Positions 19,589 to 28,839 of a DNA stretch of 64,000 nucleotides are shown here, piece after piece (the first letter of the stretch is position 1; every line of letters starts with the position of its first letter). Position numbers and translations under genes: made by a program. Below the pieces are notes generated by a model that did not search any database, was not told where the DNA came from, and worked only from the letters and a program-made list of their open reading frames with translations. The stretch lies in contig JAILRB010000052.1 in assembly GCA_024698585.1 (NCBI GenBank), forward strand, positions 20,928 to 84,927, in the 5' to 3' direction. Source of the DNA: Eubacterium sp. (GTDB lineage: Bacteria > Bacillota > Clostridia > Lachnospirales > Lachnospiraceae).

Positions 19589-19990
19589 TTAACTTCGTTT
19601 GACGAATTTATGATGGCACTTCGGACATTTAATTTCAACCTTTCCATGACCTTTCGGAATGCGAATGGTCTGGGTACAATTCGGACAACGATAGAATCGA
19701 TAGTATTTCTTCTGTTCGCTTCGTTGTTTGAAATGATGGAAAGAATGTTTCATCTTATGAATGAAATTTAGATAATGCCTGTTTTCCACGGAACGTTTAT
19801 AGGTGTTTCGGGAAAAAATACGAAAATAAATGTACAGAATGATTAACAGGCAAAGCAGAATTAATTGTGGAACCTGGAGAAAAAGAGACGCACTGTAAAT
19901 ACAGATGACAATAATCAGCAGGCAGCGGGTTAATTCATCGTATCCATAGCGATTATTCATAAATTGAAGTAATTTGTTTTTCAGTTTCAT
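19589..19990 (-). CDS. Small zinc-ribbon membrane protein
   Basis: 133 residues read from the ATG at 19990, which has GGAG 6 nt upstream; the open frame extends a further 60 codons upstream without support. Layout: short cytoplasmic start (KLLQFMNNRYGYDELTRC), two hydrophobic segments, a basic linker, and a C-terminal zinc ribbon with two CxxC pairs (RCPNCTQTIRIP and IKCPKCHHKFVKRS). I believe similar small proteins are common and uncharacterised in Lachnospiraceae. It converges with the mfd operon and diverges from the polysaccharide island. Function unknown. Confidence 0.72.
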   Translation of the reverse strand: MKLKNKLLQFMNNRYGYDELTRCLLIIVICIYSASLFLQVPQLILLCLLIILYIYFRIFSRNTYKRSVENRHYLNFIHKMKHSFHHFKQRSEQKKYYRFYRCPNCTQTIRIPKGHGKVEIKCPKCHHKFVKRS

Positions 19991-20033
19991 ATCGGTCTCC
20001 ATTTCTTCTGCTAGGTGAACAATTACTAATTTA

Positions 20034-20062
20034 AGAATAAAACAATCCGGAATAAAATGCAA
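20034..20062 (-). promoter_or_regulatory. Promoter of the zinc-ribbon membrane protein gene
   Basis: Read leftwards: -35 TTGCAT (20057-20062), 17-nt spacer, -10 TATTCT (20034-20039). Leader of about 40 nt. Confidence 0.5.
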
Positions 20063-20314
20063 TGAAGTTGCTGCAGAGTTAACGCTTAAACAGTTAATTG
20101 TTAACAGAATTGCAACATCTTTCCAAAGAAAAAGTGACGTATGGTTGATTTTCGCTGATAACGATCTCAAAACAATGAAAAATGTTTTTGTTTTTTGTGG
20201 ATTACAGCCCCGAAAAACCTATATTTTTATGGTGTTTTGTGATAAAATGTTGAAGGATTCAATTGTTCGTTTCAGAACAGTTTTACGTGAGAAAAAATGT
20301 GAGAGGAACAGGAT
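20063..20314. other. Leader region of the polysaccharide island
   Basis: About 250 AT-rich nt ahead of the first island gene. The promoter must lie here but no box pair is convincing; partial -10-like TATATT and TAAAAT occur around 20221 and 20243. No coding frame with a ribosome binding site is seen. The length would allow a processive antitermination or leader-RNA element, but I see no clear hairpin to support one. Confidence 0.35.
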
Positions 20315-21775
20315 ATGCATATCAAATACAAAAGCTGGATTAAACATCTGGATTTTATTATTTTAGATATTCTTTGCATCAGTGTGTCGTTATACCTGGC
20401 ATACTTCTTTCGTTTTGTTCCGGAAGATAAATTTTTAAGCCCTGCTCATATGTACCAGAACAGATTGTATCGTTTGATGGCAATTTTCATGATTGTGTTA
20501 CATATCTGTTCGGCATTATTGTCGGAATATTATTCCAGAATTCTGTATCGGGGTTATTTCATTGAATTTAGAAAAGTGCTGACGCAGAACATCGTTCTTG
20601 CGGCATCGGTATTGTTTTATTTCTTTGCTGTGCAGGCCGGAGAGCAGTATTCTCGTGTTATCGTGGTGATGTTCTTTTTCTTTGATTTGTTTTTCATGTA
20701 TTTAGCCCATGTTGTTCGAAAAAGTTATTTGATCAATCGAAAAGGGAAAACGAAGAAACAGAGTAAACTTCTGGTTTATGTGAATGAAGAAAATGCGAAA
20801 CAGGCAATCAGGGAGTTGACGGAAGGTCCGGATAGCCGATTTAACATTGTCGGTGTGGCACTGTCGGAAGAAAACAGCCGGCTACAGTCAATCAGTGGAA
20901 TTCCTGTAGTCTCCTGTGGAAAGGAAGTTTTTGACTTTGCGGTAAAGAACGTTGTGGACAGTGTCATGATTTACACGAACCGCAATGATAAATCCACGGA
21001 TGAAGTGGCTACGGAATTTCTGAATATGGGAATTCCGGTACAGATCAAGGTAGATGTGTTTATTAAGGATATGGATAAAATCCATTTTTCCAATATCAAT
21101 TCGGTGAATACTATTGTGGTAAGTCATAATACCGTATCCATGTTCCAGATGATGATTAAACGAACAATGGATATTGTGGCAGGAATTATAGGATGCCTGA
21201 TTACGTTGATTCTGTTGCCGTTTGTGGGAACAGCCATTAAGATTGCAGACCCGAAGGGACCGATTTTCTTTAGTCAGGAACGAATCGGGAAAAACGGAAG
21301 AAAATTTAAAATTCATAAATTCCGTTCCATGTACGCAGACGCGGAAGAACGGAAAAAAGAATTAATGGATAAAAACAAAATGGAAGGTCTGATGTTTAAA
21401 TTAGATGCAGACCCTCGTATTATCGGCAGTGGACCGGATGGAACGAAAAAAGGTCTGGGACATTTCCTGAGAGCCAGCTCCATTGATGAGTTTCCGAACT
21501 TCTGGAGCATTCTTAAGGGAGACATGAGCCTGGTGGGAACGAGACCGCCGACAGTGGATGAATATGAAAAATACGAAACCCATCATAAGAGCCGTTTGGC
21601 TGCAAAACCGGGGCTTACCGGAATGTGGCAGGTTAGTGGCAGAAGCGACATGACGGATTTCGAGGAAATTGTAAAATTAGACAGCGAATATATTAGAAAC
21701 TGGGATTTGGGAAAAGATATTAAAATTATTCTAAAAACCATCTGGGTGGTTCTTGCCAGAAAAGGTTCCCAGTAG
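20315..21775 (+). CDS. Initiating polyprenyl-phosphate sugar phosphotransferase (galactose-type)
   Basis: Transfers a sugar 1-phosphate from a nucleotide sugar to undecaprenyl phosphate, starting repeat-unit synthesis at the inner membrane face. 486 residues: four N-terminal membrane segments, a CoA-binding-like region (about 140-270), one more membrane segment (DIVAGIIGCLITLILLPFVG), then the catalytic bacterial-sugar-transferase domain with FSQERIGKNGRKFKIHKFRS, SIDEFPNFWSILKGDMSLVG, TRPPTVDEYEKY and AAKPGLTGMWQVSGRS. These motifs point to the WbaP/CpsE group (Gal-1-P or Glc-1-P). GAGG lies ahead of the ATG. It is the first gene of the island. Confidence 0.9.
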   Translation: MHIKYKSWIKHLDFIILDILCISVSLYLAYFFRFVPEDKFLSPAHMYQNRLYRLMAIFMIVLHICSALLSEYYSRILYRGYFIEFRKVLTQNIVLAASVLFYFFAVQAGEQYSRVIVVMFFFFDLFFMYLAHVVRKSYLINRKGKTKKQSKLLVYVNEENAKQAIRELTEGPDSRFNIVGVALSEENSRLQSISGIPVVSCGKEVFDFAVKNVVDSVMIYTNRNDKSTDEVATEFLNMGIPVQIKVDVFIKDMDKIHFSNINSVNTIVVSHNTVSMFQMMIKRTMDIVAGIIGCLITLILLPFVGTAIKIADPKGPIFFSQERIGKNGRKFKIHKFRSMYADAEERKKELMDKNKMEGLMFKLDADPRIIGSGPDGTKKGLGHFLRASSIDEFPNFWSILKGDMSLVGTRPPTVDEYEKYETHHKSRLAAKPGLTGMWQVSGRSDMTDFEEIVKLDSEYIRNWDLGKDIKIILKTIWVVLARKGSQ

Positions 21776-21788
21776 ATGAAGGAAAAAG

Positions 21789-22958
21789 ATGAAACATATT
21801 TTTATTGTTGGATGCAAAGGAATTCCTACCCGATATGGTGGGTTTGAAACCTTTGTGGATAAATTGACGGAATATCGAAACGATGAATCAATTAAATATC
21901 ATGTTGCCTGCCTGCAGACAAAAGAGGAATATGCGCAGAGCGAAAAAGAGTTCGAATACAATGGGGCTCATTGCTTTAATATTCCGATGAGAGTCAATGG
22001 GGCGGCAAAGGCGATTTTCTATGATATTGATGCCATTAATTATTGTATTCGATACATTCAGGAGCATCAGATTGAAAATCCAATCATTTATGTACTGGCT
22101 TGTCGTATCGGACCGTTTATCGGTCGGCTGAAACGAAAGATGAAAAAGGTGGGGGCAACACTTTATGTAAACCCGGATGGTCACGAATGGAAGCGTGCCA
22201 AGTGGAGCGGACCGGTTCGAAAATACTGGAAAATATCAGAAAAACTGATGGTGAAGCATGCGGAACTTCTCGTATGTGATAGCATCGGAATTGAAAAATA
22301 TATTCAGGAAGATTATGCGAAGTATCATCCGAAGACGACGTTCATCGCCTATGGTGCAGAAACCAGCCCATCAGAATTAAGTGATGAGGATCCGAAACTT
22401 TCCGGATGGATGGAACAGTTTCAGATTCGTCCGTGGGAGTATTACCTGATTGTGGGACGTTTTGTTCCGGAAAATAATTTTGAGGGAATGATTCGGGAAT
22501 TTATGAAGTCGAAGACAGATAAGGACCTGGTAATCATTACCGGATACGAAGGGGTCTCCTATTACGATGAGCTACTGCAGAAAACTGGCTTTGATCAGGA
22601 TGGACGAATTAAGTTCGTTGGAACTGTGTATGACCAGCAGTTATTAAAGAAAATCAGGGAGCAGGCCTACGGTTACCTTCATGGACACTCTGTGGGAGGA
22701 ACGAACCCAAGCCTTTTAGAAGCTTTGGGTCAGACGAAACTGAACCTGCTTTATGATGTGATTTTTAACAGAGAAGTGGGTCAGGAAGGTGCACTGTACT
22801 GGTCGTTAGAGGACGGAAATCTTGCCGGACTTTTGGAATCGGCGGATGCCATGAGTCAGGAAGAGATTGATGCAATGAGTAAGAAAGCGAAGGAGCGAAT
22901 TGATTCCTATTACAGCTGGGAATATATCAGGGACAGATATGAGGAATTGTTTCGTTAA
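21789..22958 (+). CDS. DUF1972-type glycosyltransferase (rhamnosyltransferase-like)
   Basis: 389 residues. The start MKHIFIVGCKGIPTRYGGFETFVDKL is the hallmark of the DUF1972/WchF group of GT4-related enzymes, whose studied members add beta-1,4-rhamnose as the second sugar on the lipid-linked glucose in streptococcal capsules. The C-terminal half has VGRFVPENNFEGMI and HSVGGTNPSLLEALG, a GT-B donor-binding site. Its place right after the initiating transferase and the presence of rmlABCD in the island both support a rhamnosyl transfer as second step. Donor identity is inferred. Confidence 0.82.
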   Translation: MKHIFIVGCKGIPTRYGGFETFVDKLTEYRNDESIKYHVACLQTKEEYAQSEKEFEYNGAHCFNIPMRVNGAAKAIFYDIDAINYCIRYIQEHQIENPIIYVLACRIGPFIGRLKRKMKKVGATLYVNPDGHEWKRAKWSGPVRKYWKISEKLMVKHAELLVCDSIGIEKYIQEDYAKYHPKTTFIAYGAETSPSELSDEDPKLSGWMEQFQIRPWEYYLIVGRFVPENNFEGMIREFMKSKTDKDLVIITGYEGVSYYDELLQKTGFDQDGRIKFVGTVYDQQLLKKIREQAYGYLHGHSVGGTNPSLLEALGQTKLNLLYDVIFNREVGQEGALYWSLEDGNLAGLLESADAMSQEEIDAMSKKAKERIDSYYSWEYIRDRYEELFR

Positions 22959-22972
22959 GATGAGGTAAAAGG

Positions 22973-24337
22973 TTGAAAATATTACATTATTCATTAGGCT
23001 TTCCGCCATACAGAAGTGGTGGATTAACGAAATATTGTATGGACCTGATTCGTGTCCAGAAAGAAAAAGGACATGATGTGGCATTAATGTGGCCGGGAAA
23101 GTTTTTCCTTTCCGGTCATTTTGTGCGTTTTAAAAAGAGCACAAAAAAGGTAAATTCTGTGGGAAAAGTGGAAAGTGTGGAGTTAATGAATCCGCTTCCG
23201 GTTCCGCTGGACGAGGGAATTACGGATTTTGATGCTTATACAAGAGAATGTAAAAATCCGGAAGCTTTTGAGAAAATGTTAAAAGAAATTAAGCCGGATG
23301 TAATACACATTCATACGTTAATGGGATTATACCGTGAGTTTTTGGAAGTTGCCAAAGAACAAGGGATTCGATTAATTTTTACCAGTCATGATTATTTCGG
23401 GATTTGTCCAAAGGTTACTATGTTCCGAAATGGAGATGTTTGTAACGGAGATTGCAGTCGTTGCCGTGAATGTAATCAGGGAGCGTTATCCATAAAGAAA
23501 ATCAAGTTGATGCAGTCTTCAACTTACCGGTTCTTAAAGGATAGTCCGCCGGTAAAATTGATGAGGAAAAGGCACAGAAGTCAGTTTTTCCGGGAAGAGG
23601 TCGTGGAAGAGACCCCCTTGGAAATGACGGAAGAACAGATTAACTATCGGGAAGATTATATGGAATTGCGGCATTATTATTTGGGAATGCTGGAATTGGT
23701 GGATGAAATCCAATTCAATAGTTCGGTTACGGAAATGGTATATCGACAGTTCATTCCGAAAAGTGTCCGGGGCCGGGTTATTAATATTTCTCATGAAAAT
23801 ATTAGAGATTGCCGCAGAAAAAAGGAATTCTCAAATCCGCTTAATATTATTTATCTGGCGCCTCCGAAGCCATTTAAGGGATATGGGATTTTGAGAGAGG
23901 CATTGGATGAATTGTGGGAGGAAGGAAATGAAAACTTCCGCCTTCACATTTACGGGAATTCTGTTCCGAAAGCAGACTATCTGACAATTCATAAGCAGTT
24001 TGATTACAGTGAACTGGAACAGATTTTTGAAACAATGGATTTATTGGTGGCACCGAGTATCTGGTATGAGACCTTCGGGTTTACTGTTCTGGAGGCGTTG
24101 AGCTTTGGCGTGCCTGTTTTGGTAAGTAACCGGGTTGGATGTAAGGACCTGTTGGATGGCGGATATTTTGGAATGGTAATTCAGCCGACGAAAGAAGATT
24201 TAAAAATGGCGATTCAATATGCGACAGAACATCCGGAATTGTTAAAAGAGTACAATCGAAGAATTGTGGAAGAAATGGATTTGTCAAAGGTGCTTCATTT
24301 TTCGGAAGAAATTGAAGCAATGTATGGGGAGGAATAA
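22973..24337 (+). CDS. GT4-family glycosyltransferase
   Basis: 454 residues from a TTG start at 22973 with GAGG upstream; the product begins directly with the first GT-B strand (LKILHYSLGFPPYRSGGLTKY). A Cys-rich insert (ICPKVTMFRNGDVCNGDCSRCREC) follows the acceptor half and may bind a metal; this insert is known in some GT4 proteins. The donor half contains YLAPPKPFKGYGI, LVAPSIWYETFGFTVLEAL and VSNRVGCKDLL. Cytoplasmic; acceptor and donor unknown. It is separated from the GT32 gene by two bases. Confidence 0.8.
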   Translation: MKILHYSLGFPPYRSGGLTKYCMDLIRVQKEKGHDVALMWPGKFFLSGHFVRFKKSTKKVNSVGKVESVELMNPLPVPLDEGITDFDAYTRECKNPEAFEKMLKEIKPDVIHIHTLMGLYREFLEVAKEQGIRLIFTSHDYFGICPKVTMFRNGDVCNGDCSRCRECNQGALSIKKIKLMQSSTYRFLKDSPPVKLMRKRHRSQFFREEVVEETPLEMTEEQINYREDYMELRHYYLGMLELVDEIQFNSSVTEMVYRQFIPKSVRGRVINISHENIRDCRRKKEFSNPLNIIYLAPPKPFKGYGILREALDELWEEGNENFRLHIYGNSVPKADYLTIHKQFDYSELEQIFETMDLLVAPSIWYETFGFTVLEALSFGVPVLVSNRVGCKDLLDGGYFGMVIQPTKEDLKMAIQYATEHPELLKEYNRRIVEEMDLSKVLHFSEEIEAMYGEE

Positions 24338-24339
24338 AA

Positions 24340-25104
24340 ATGTCATTGCCCAAAATCATTCATTATTGTTGGTTCGGAGCAAATATGCCAGACGCAGAGC
24401 AGGAATGCATTGCGACCTGGAAGCAGTGGATGCCGGAATATGAATTAAGACTTTGGAATGAAAAGAATATTGACTTCGAGCAGTGTGCATATGCGAAGCA
24501 GGCTTATGAGCAGAAAGAGTATGCCTTCCTGAGTGATTATGTCCGGGCAAAAGTGTTGTATGAACAGGGCGGAATCTATCTGGACACCGATATGATGTTG
24601 TTTCAAAAAATTTCCGAGACGGAGAAAAACTTTGTAGGGTTTGAACGGAAAAATTTTGTAGGAACCGCCATCATTGGTTGTGAACCGAAGAATCCTGTGA
24701 TCCGGGAACTGTTGGACTATTATGAAAAGAGTTCTTTCCTGAATATTAAGGGACAACCCAATCGGATTGCCAATGTATCTGTACTGACAGATATTTTCAA
24801 GGAAAAAGGATTACAGTTAAACGGAGAAAGGCAGCAGGTTGCCGGATTCTGTGTTTATGAGAGAGAAAAATTTTTTCCGAAGAAGGTTAATGAGGGACAA
24901 TTTCAGATTGCGGATCAGACTGAAGCAGTTCATTTGTGCAGTAACAGCTGGATGTCTGAACGAGAAAAACGTCGGGGAAAAAACAAAGTCTGGATTCATG
25001 TGACGAGACCACTGCTGAGAAAATTCCGTGCAGCAGGAATTCGGATTGTAGGGAAAGAACGGGTGAAAAAAATAGAAATCAGATTAAGAAATCGATTGAG
25101 GTAA
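24340..25104 (+). CDS. GT32-type glycosyltransferase with DXD motif
   Basis: 254 residues. LPKIIHYCWFGANMPDAEQ, FLSDYVRAKVLYEQGGIYLD and the metal-binding DTD in YLDTDMML identify the OCH1/TcdA-like GT-A family (GT32, Gly_transf_sug). Studied relatives add mannose, galactose or glucose in capsule and O-antigen repeat units. The ATG is two bases after the previous stop, with GGGGAGGA before it, so it is translationally coupled to the GT4 gene. The C-terminal tail is basic, as in membrane-peripheral transferases. Confidence 0.85.
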   Translation: MSLPKIIHYCWFGANMPDAEQECIATWKQWMPEYELRLWNEKNIDFEQCAYAKQAYEQKEYAFLSDYVRAKVLYEQGGIYLDTDMMLFQKISETEKNFVGFERKNFVGTAIIGCEPKNPVIRELLDYYEKSSFLNIKGQPNRIANVSVLTDIFKEKGLQLNGERQQVAGFCVYEREKFFPKKVNEGQFQIADQTEAVHLCSNSWMSEREKRRGKNKVWIHVTRPLLRKFRAAGIRIVGKERVKKIEIRLRNRLR

Positions 25105-25108
25105 TCTT

Positions 25109-26470
25109 ATGTGGAATCAGGTATGTGGGAAAATCTTTACAGATTACACCATGGAATTAAAAAATAGAGAAATACGATATTTTGTTCTTCGAAACTATGA
25201 AAAACTTCCGGAACAGAATATTGGAAAAGATGTAGATATTATTGTTGAGCCAAAGAAGAAAAAAGAGGCTGTAAAGCTTCTTAAGGAGGTTTATAAGAAG
25301 AATGGCCTGGAATATTATGATGAAGCCGTATTTGACCAGATGACCTGTACTCATGGCATGGGACTTGAGAAAAAAACAGGCATTCATATTGATGTAATCG
25401 GTGGATATTTAGCCCGTGGTTTTGAATTGTATTCCTTTGATGAATTATACCGGCATGTCATGTTATATAAGGACTTTTATGTCTTGGGAGAATTGATGGA
25501 TGGAGTCATGCTTTTGGTATATAAACTGTTCGGATATAAAAAACCAAAACTGAAAGAGAAGTACCGGGAAAAAATTTATGAAATCTATCAGAAGTATCCT
25601 AAGGACTATCAAAAGGAATTAGAAAAGCTGACGGATTCAAAGTTTGCTGAAGAAACCGTGGCACTGATTAGAGAAAAAGATTTTGACCGGATTATTGAGA
25701 ACAATGAGCAGTTTTCCAAAAAGCTCACCCATTATGCGTATAAGAAAGCGCGTTTTAAAACATGGGGAAGGAGATTACGGTTTCTCTGGCAGAAGGCGGA
25801 AAGATCTATCTTTCGGTATCGGAAATATCGTAGGGTTTTTGCAGTGTTGGCACCGGATGGAACAGGAAAGACCACTTTTTTGGATACGTTGATTGAACAA
25901 CTGAATAAGTATTATGTCAGTGATTCGTCAGACGGAAAGTTCAATGTTTATCATTTCCGACCAACAATCCTTCCCAATCTGGGAGCCGTAGGGGAAAAGG
26001 CAGGAGTCATGGAGCAGGATAAGGATTTTACAAATCCTCATCGAAGCAAGCCGGCAAACCCAATCAGTTCTTTCATTCGAATGGGCTATTATATGTTGGA
26101 TTACATCATTGGATGGCAGAAATGTGTCAGAAACGATGTACGGTGTGACAGATATTCTGTTTTTGATCGCTATAGTTATGATTTTATTGTGGATCCGAAA
26201 CGAAGCAAAATCAGATTGCCGATGGTGATTCGAAAAATGTTCGTGGCGTTAACGCCGAAGCCACCGATTGTATTTGTTTTAAAAGCGGAGGCGGAAACCA
26301 TTTATCAAAGAAAACAAGAGTTGACACGAGAAGAGATTCAAAGACAGTTAGAAGTTTATGGAAAACTGGCAAAGAGTGGAAAAAGATTTCACACGATTAA
26401 TGCGGAACAATTGCCGGAGAAAATGGCCGAAGAAGCATTGGAAATTATTTTTAAGAAGTATTGTAGTTAG
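25109..26470 (+). CDS. Fusion of a nucleotidyltransferase-like domain and a thymidylate-kinase-like P-loop domain
   Basis: 453 residues. The N-terminal part (about 1-130) resembles the minimal nucleotidyltransferase fold: GKDVDIIVEP (residues 39-48) gives the Dx[D/E] metal pair. A helical linker follows (about 130-240), then a thymidylate-kinase-like domain with Walker A LAPDGTGKTTFLDTL (about 247-261), a DRYSYDFIVDP lid-like segment and FVLKAEAETIYQRKQE. No dTMP-specific role is expected inside a polysaccharide operon; phosphorylation or nucleotidylation of a sugar or lipid-linked glycan is a guess. GAGGT precedes the ATG. It lies between GT32 and GT4 genes, so it is part of the polymer pathway. 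Confidence 0.7.
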   Translation: MWNQVCGKIFTDYTMELKNREIRYFVLRNYEKLPEQNIGKDVDIIVEPKKKKEAVKLLKEVYKKNGLEYYDEAVFDQMTCTHGMGLEKKTGIHIDVIGGYLARGFELYSFDELYRHVMLYKDFYVLGELMDGVMLLVYKLFGYKKPKLKEKYREKIYEIYQKYPKDYQKELEKLTDSKFAEETVALIREKDFDRIIENNEQFSKKLTHYAYKKARFKTWGRRLRFLWQKAERSIFRYRKYRRVFAVLAPDGTGKTTFLDTLIEQLNKYYVSDSSDGKFNVYHFRPTILPNLGAVGEKAGVMEQDKDFTNPHRSKPANPISSFIRMGYYMLDYIIGWQKCVRNDVRCDRYSVFDRYSYDFIVDPKRSKIRLPMVIRKMFVALTPKPPIVFVLKAEAETIYQRKQELTREEIQRQLEVYGKLAKSGKRFHTINAEQLPEKMAEEALEIIFKKYCS

Positions 26471-26482
26471 TTGGAGAAACAG

Positions 26483-27721
26483 ATGAATAAAGAAAAGGTA
26501 TTCGTATCTGCATACGCCTGCGAACCGCATCTGGGATCAGAAATTGGTGTCGGTTGGAATTGGGTAATTCAAATGTCAAAGTACTTTGACTTGTGGGTGC
26601 TTACCAGAAAAAGCAATCAATTGAATATAGAAAATTGGCTGAAGCAGCAGTCGGAACCTTGTAATATTCATTTTGTGTATTATGATATTCCGGCAATACT
26701 CCGGTTTTGGAAAAAAGGACTGCGAGGAGTTCGTACGTACTATAATTTGTGGCAGATGGCAACCAATAAAATTGTCAAAAAGACCATGAAAGAAAATGAT
26801 ATTAAAATTTATCATTTACTGACTTACGGAAATTCTCTGTGGGGGGCAAGCCGCTATGGAATGAAGCAGTTTTTTGTCTGGGGTCCTACCGGAGGAGTGG
26901 ATTTAATCCCAAGGCGGTTTGTGGCATATTATGGAATTAAATTCCGTATCAGAGAATTAATTCGAACAATGGTCATTAAGACATTGCCACTGAATATAGG
27001 TTTTCAGAAACGATGTAAGCATGCCAATTTAATTTTGTGCAAGTCGGAATCCATGTATGAGGCAATTCCGGAACAATACCGGAGCAAAGCAAAGCTTTTT
27101 ACGGATTGTGCCGTGAACGGCGAATTATTGCAGGAAAATGTGGTAGAGGATAGGAAAGAGATTCAGTATATTACAGTAGGAAGACTGGATGCCTGGAGAA
27201 ACTTTGATGTATTGATTGAAGCCTTCTGCCTGGCATATCAGGAAAAACCGAATATACGTCTGGATATTGTTGGAGAAGGAAGAGATGAGAACCGATTAAA
27301 GTCCCTGATTAGAATTCGTGGAATGGAACAGATAATTCATATGACGGGTCAGGTTTCTATGAATCGGTACTATGAGATGATGAGAAATGCAGATGTGGTG
27401 GTGAATTCTTCCTACAAGGAAGGTGCGGTTACCATGGCGTTTGATTCCATGGCCATGGGGAAACCATTGATTTGTATTGAAACCGGTGGCTACACGAAAC
27501 ATTTTTCTGAATCGTCTGCAATGATTCTTCCAAGGGGAGAACGAAAAGATTTAATTGAATCATTGAGGCGAGCCATATTATCTGCCACTGATTTGGAAAC
27601 AAGAAAGACCATGAGCAGAGAAATCTATAAGATTGCCTGTGAAAAGACATGGGAGAAAAAAGGAAAGGAAATATGCAGGGAAATCATGACTGCATATTCC
27701 GGGAAAAAGGAAGAATCATGA
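26483..27721 (+). CDS. GT4-family glycosyltransferase
   Basis: 412 residues from the ATG at 26483, which has GGAG 6 nt upstream; a TTG at 26471 is the rejected alternative. Starts with VFVSAYACEPHLGSEIGVGW, a motif of a GT4 subgroup (AYACEP...GSE.GVGWNW) that occurs again in the gene at 28836. The donor half has YITVGRLDAWRNFDVLIEA and SSYKEGAVTMAFDSMAMG. Donor unknown. The stop overlaps the next start (ATGA). Confidence 0.82.
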   Translation: MNKEKVFVSAYACEPHLGSEIGVGWNWVIQMSKYFDLWVLTRKSNQLNIENWLKQQSEPCNIHFVYYDIPAILRFWKKGLRGVRTYYNLWQMATNKIVKKTMKENDIKIYHLLTYGNSLWGASRYGMKQFFVWGPTGGVDLIPRRFVAYYGIKFRIRELIRTMVIKTLPLNIGFQKRCKHANLILCKSESMYEAIPEQYRSKAKLFTDCAVNGELLQENVVEDRKEIQYITVGRLDAWRNFDVLIEAFCLAYQEKPNIRLDIVGEGRDENRLKSLIRIRGMEQIIHMTGQVSMNRYYEMMRNADVVVNSSYKEGAVTMAFDSMAMGKPLICIETGGYTKHFSESSAMILPRGERKDLIESLRRAILSATDLETRKTMSREIYKIACEKTWEKKGKEICREIMTAYSGKKEES

Positions 27722-28839
27722 GAGTTATTTTAGTAACACACGGAAAAGTGAATCCGCAGGGACATAATGGAATTAGCCGGGTAGTATATTATTTAAATAA
27801 ATACGAAAAACAGATTGGGATTCAGAGTGAAATCTGGTCTGTAGTTGATGGAGTGAAAAAGGAAGAGCTGTTTGAACGTAGCAGCGAAGTGACCGTGAAT
27901 TGTTTTCCGAGAATCAAGTTGTGGAAAGGAAAGAAGAATGACTTCTGTAAAAGGATTCTCCAGGAAAAGGATTCCATTGATTTAGTACATTTTCATATGC
28001 CTTGGTTGATGGATAAGCTGACCATTGCAAAAGCCTGTGATGCAGCAGGAATCCCATATATTGTAACAGGACACTCTGCCTATTCCGGAAGCCAGAAGCA
28101 GTCCTGGAAGATGAAATTAGGGAAGAAGTATGAACTGCCGTTTTTAAATCGTGCAAAAGCAGTTCATGCTATTACCAGAGAAGAAAGCACAGAGTTTCGA
28201 AAATTTGGAATCCATACAGGACTGTTTGTGATTCCGAATTCCATTGAAGATATTGAACGAACAAAACCATATGAAGTGAGCAAGGACGGAAAAATCAGAA
28301 TTCTGTTCATGGGTGAACTTCGCGCACAGAAAAACATTGATGGATTGATTCGTGCAGTTTCGCTTTTGGAAGAGGAAAAGCGAGCAGCAGTACTGTTTCA
28401 GATTATAGGACCGGACTCCCGAGGGAACATGGAAAAGCTAAAGAAGCTGGCAAACGATTTGAAGGTTAGCGAATGTTTTGAATTTTTAGGTGGAGTGTTC
28501 GGAGAAGAACGAAAACAATACTTTGAAAATGCAGATTTATATATTACGCCTTCTCTTTCCGAGGTGGTATCTCTTTCTGCCATTGAAGCAATGGCCTATG
28601 GAATTCCGCAGATTGCCACAAGACAGGCGGATTTCTCTTATCTTTATCGGGAGGATTTTTTCGCAATGTGTGAGAACTATCCTCAGGATATGGCAAGAGC
28701 CATTGAAGAGATGTTGGATCGTAAGGAAGAGTTTCCGGCATTGTCAGCGAATGCCAGAAAGGCATATGAAAAATTTTTTACATGGGATAAAAATGTAAAG
28801 AAGTTTGAGAAAGAATATCAGAGGATCATAGAACAATGA
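27718..28839 (+). CDS. GT4-family glycosyltransferase
   Basis: 373 residues. The start is set at the ATG of an ATGA overlap with the previous stop; AGGAAG lies upstream and the product begins with the first strand MRVILVTHGKVNPQGHNGIS. The longer frame from 27649 adds 23 residues within the previous gene and is rejected. GT-B features: RILFMGELRAQKNIDGLIRA, ADLYITPSLSEVVSLSAIEAM. Coupled to the next gene by another ATGA overlap. Confidence 0.83.
   Translation: MRVILVTHGKVNPQGHNGISRVVYYLNKYEKQIGIQSEIWSVVDGVKKEELFERSSEVTVNCFPRIKLWKGKKNDFCKRILQEKDSIDLVHFHMPWLMDKLTIAKACDAAGIPYIVTGHSAYSGSQKQSWKMKLGKKYELPFLNRAKAVHAITREESTEFRKFGIHTGLFVIPNSIEDIERTKPYEVSKDGKIRILFMGELRAQKNIDGLIRAVSLLEEEKRAAVLFQIIGPDSRGNMEKLKKLANDLKVSECFEFLGGVFGEERKQYFENADLYITPSLSEVVSLSAIEAMAYGIPQIATRQADFSYLYREDFFAMCENYPQDMARAIEEMLDRKEEFPALSANARKAYEKFFTWDKNVKKFEKEYQRIIEQ

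Noticed and set aside
25109..26470. Thymidylate kinase (tmk) for DNA synthesis
   Set aside because: It is fused to another domain, more than twice the usual length and embedded in a glycosyltransferase run; only the P-loop fold is shared.
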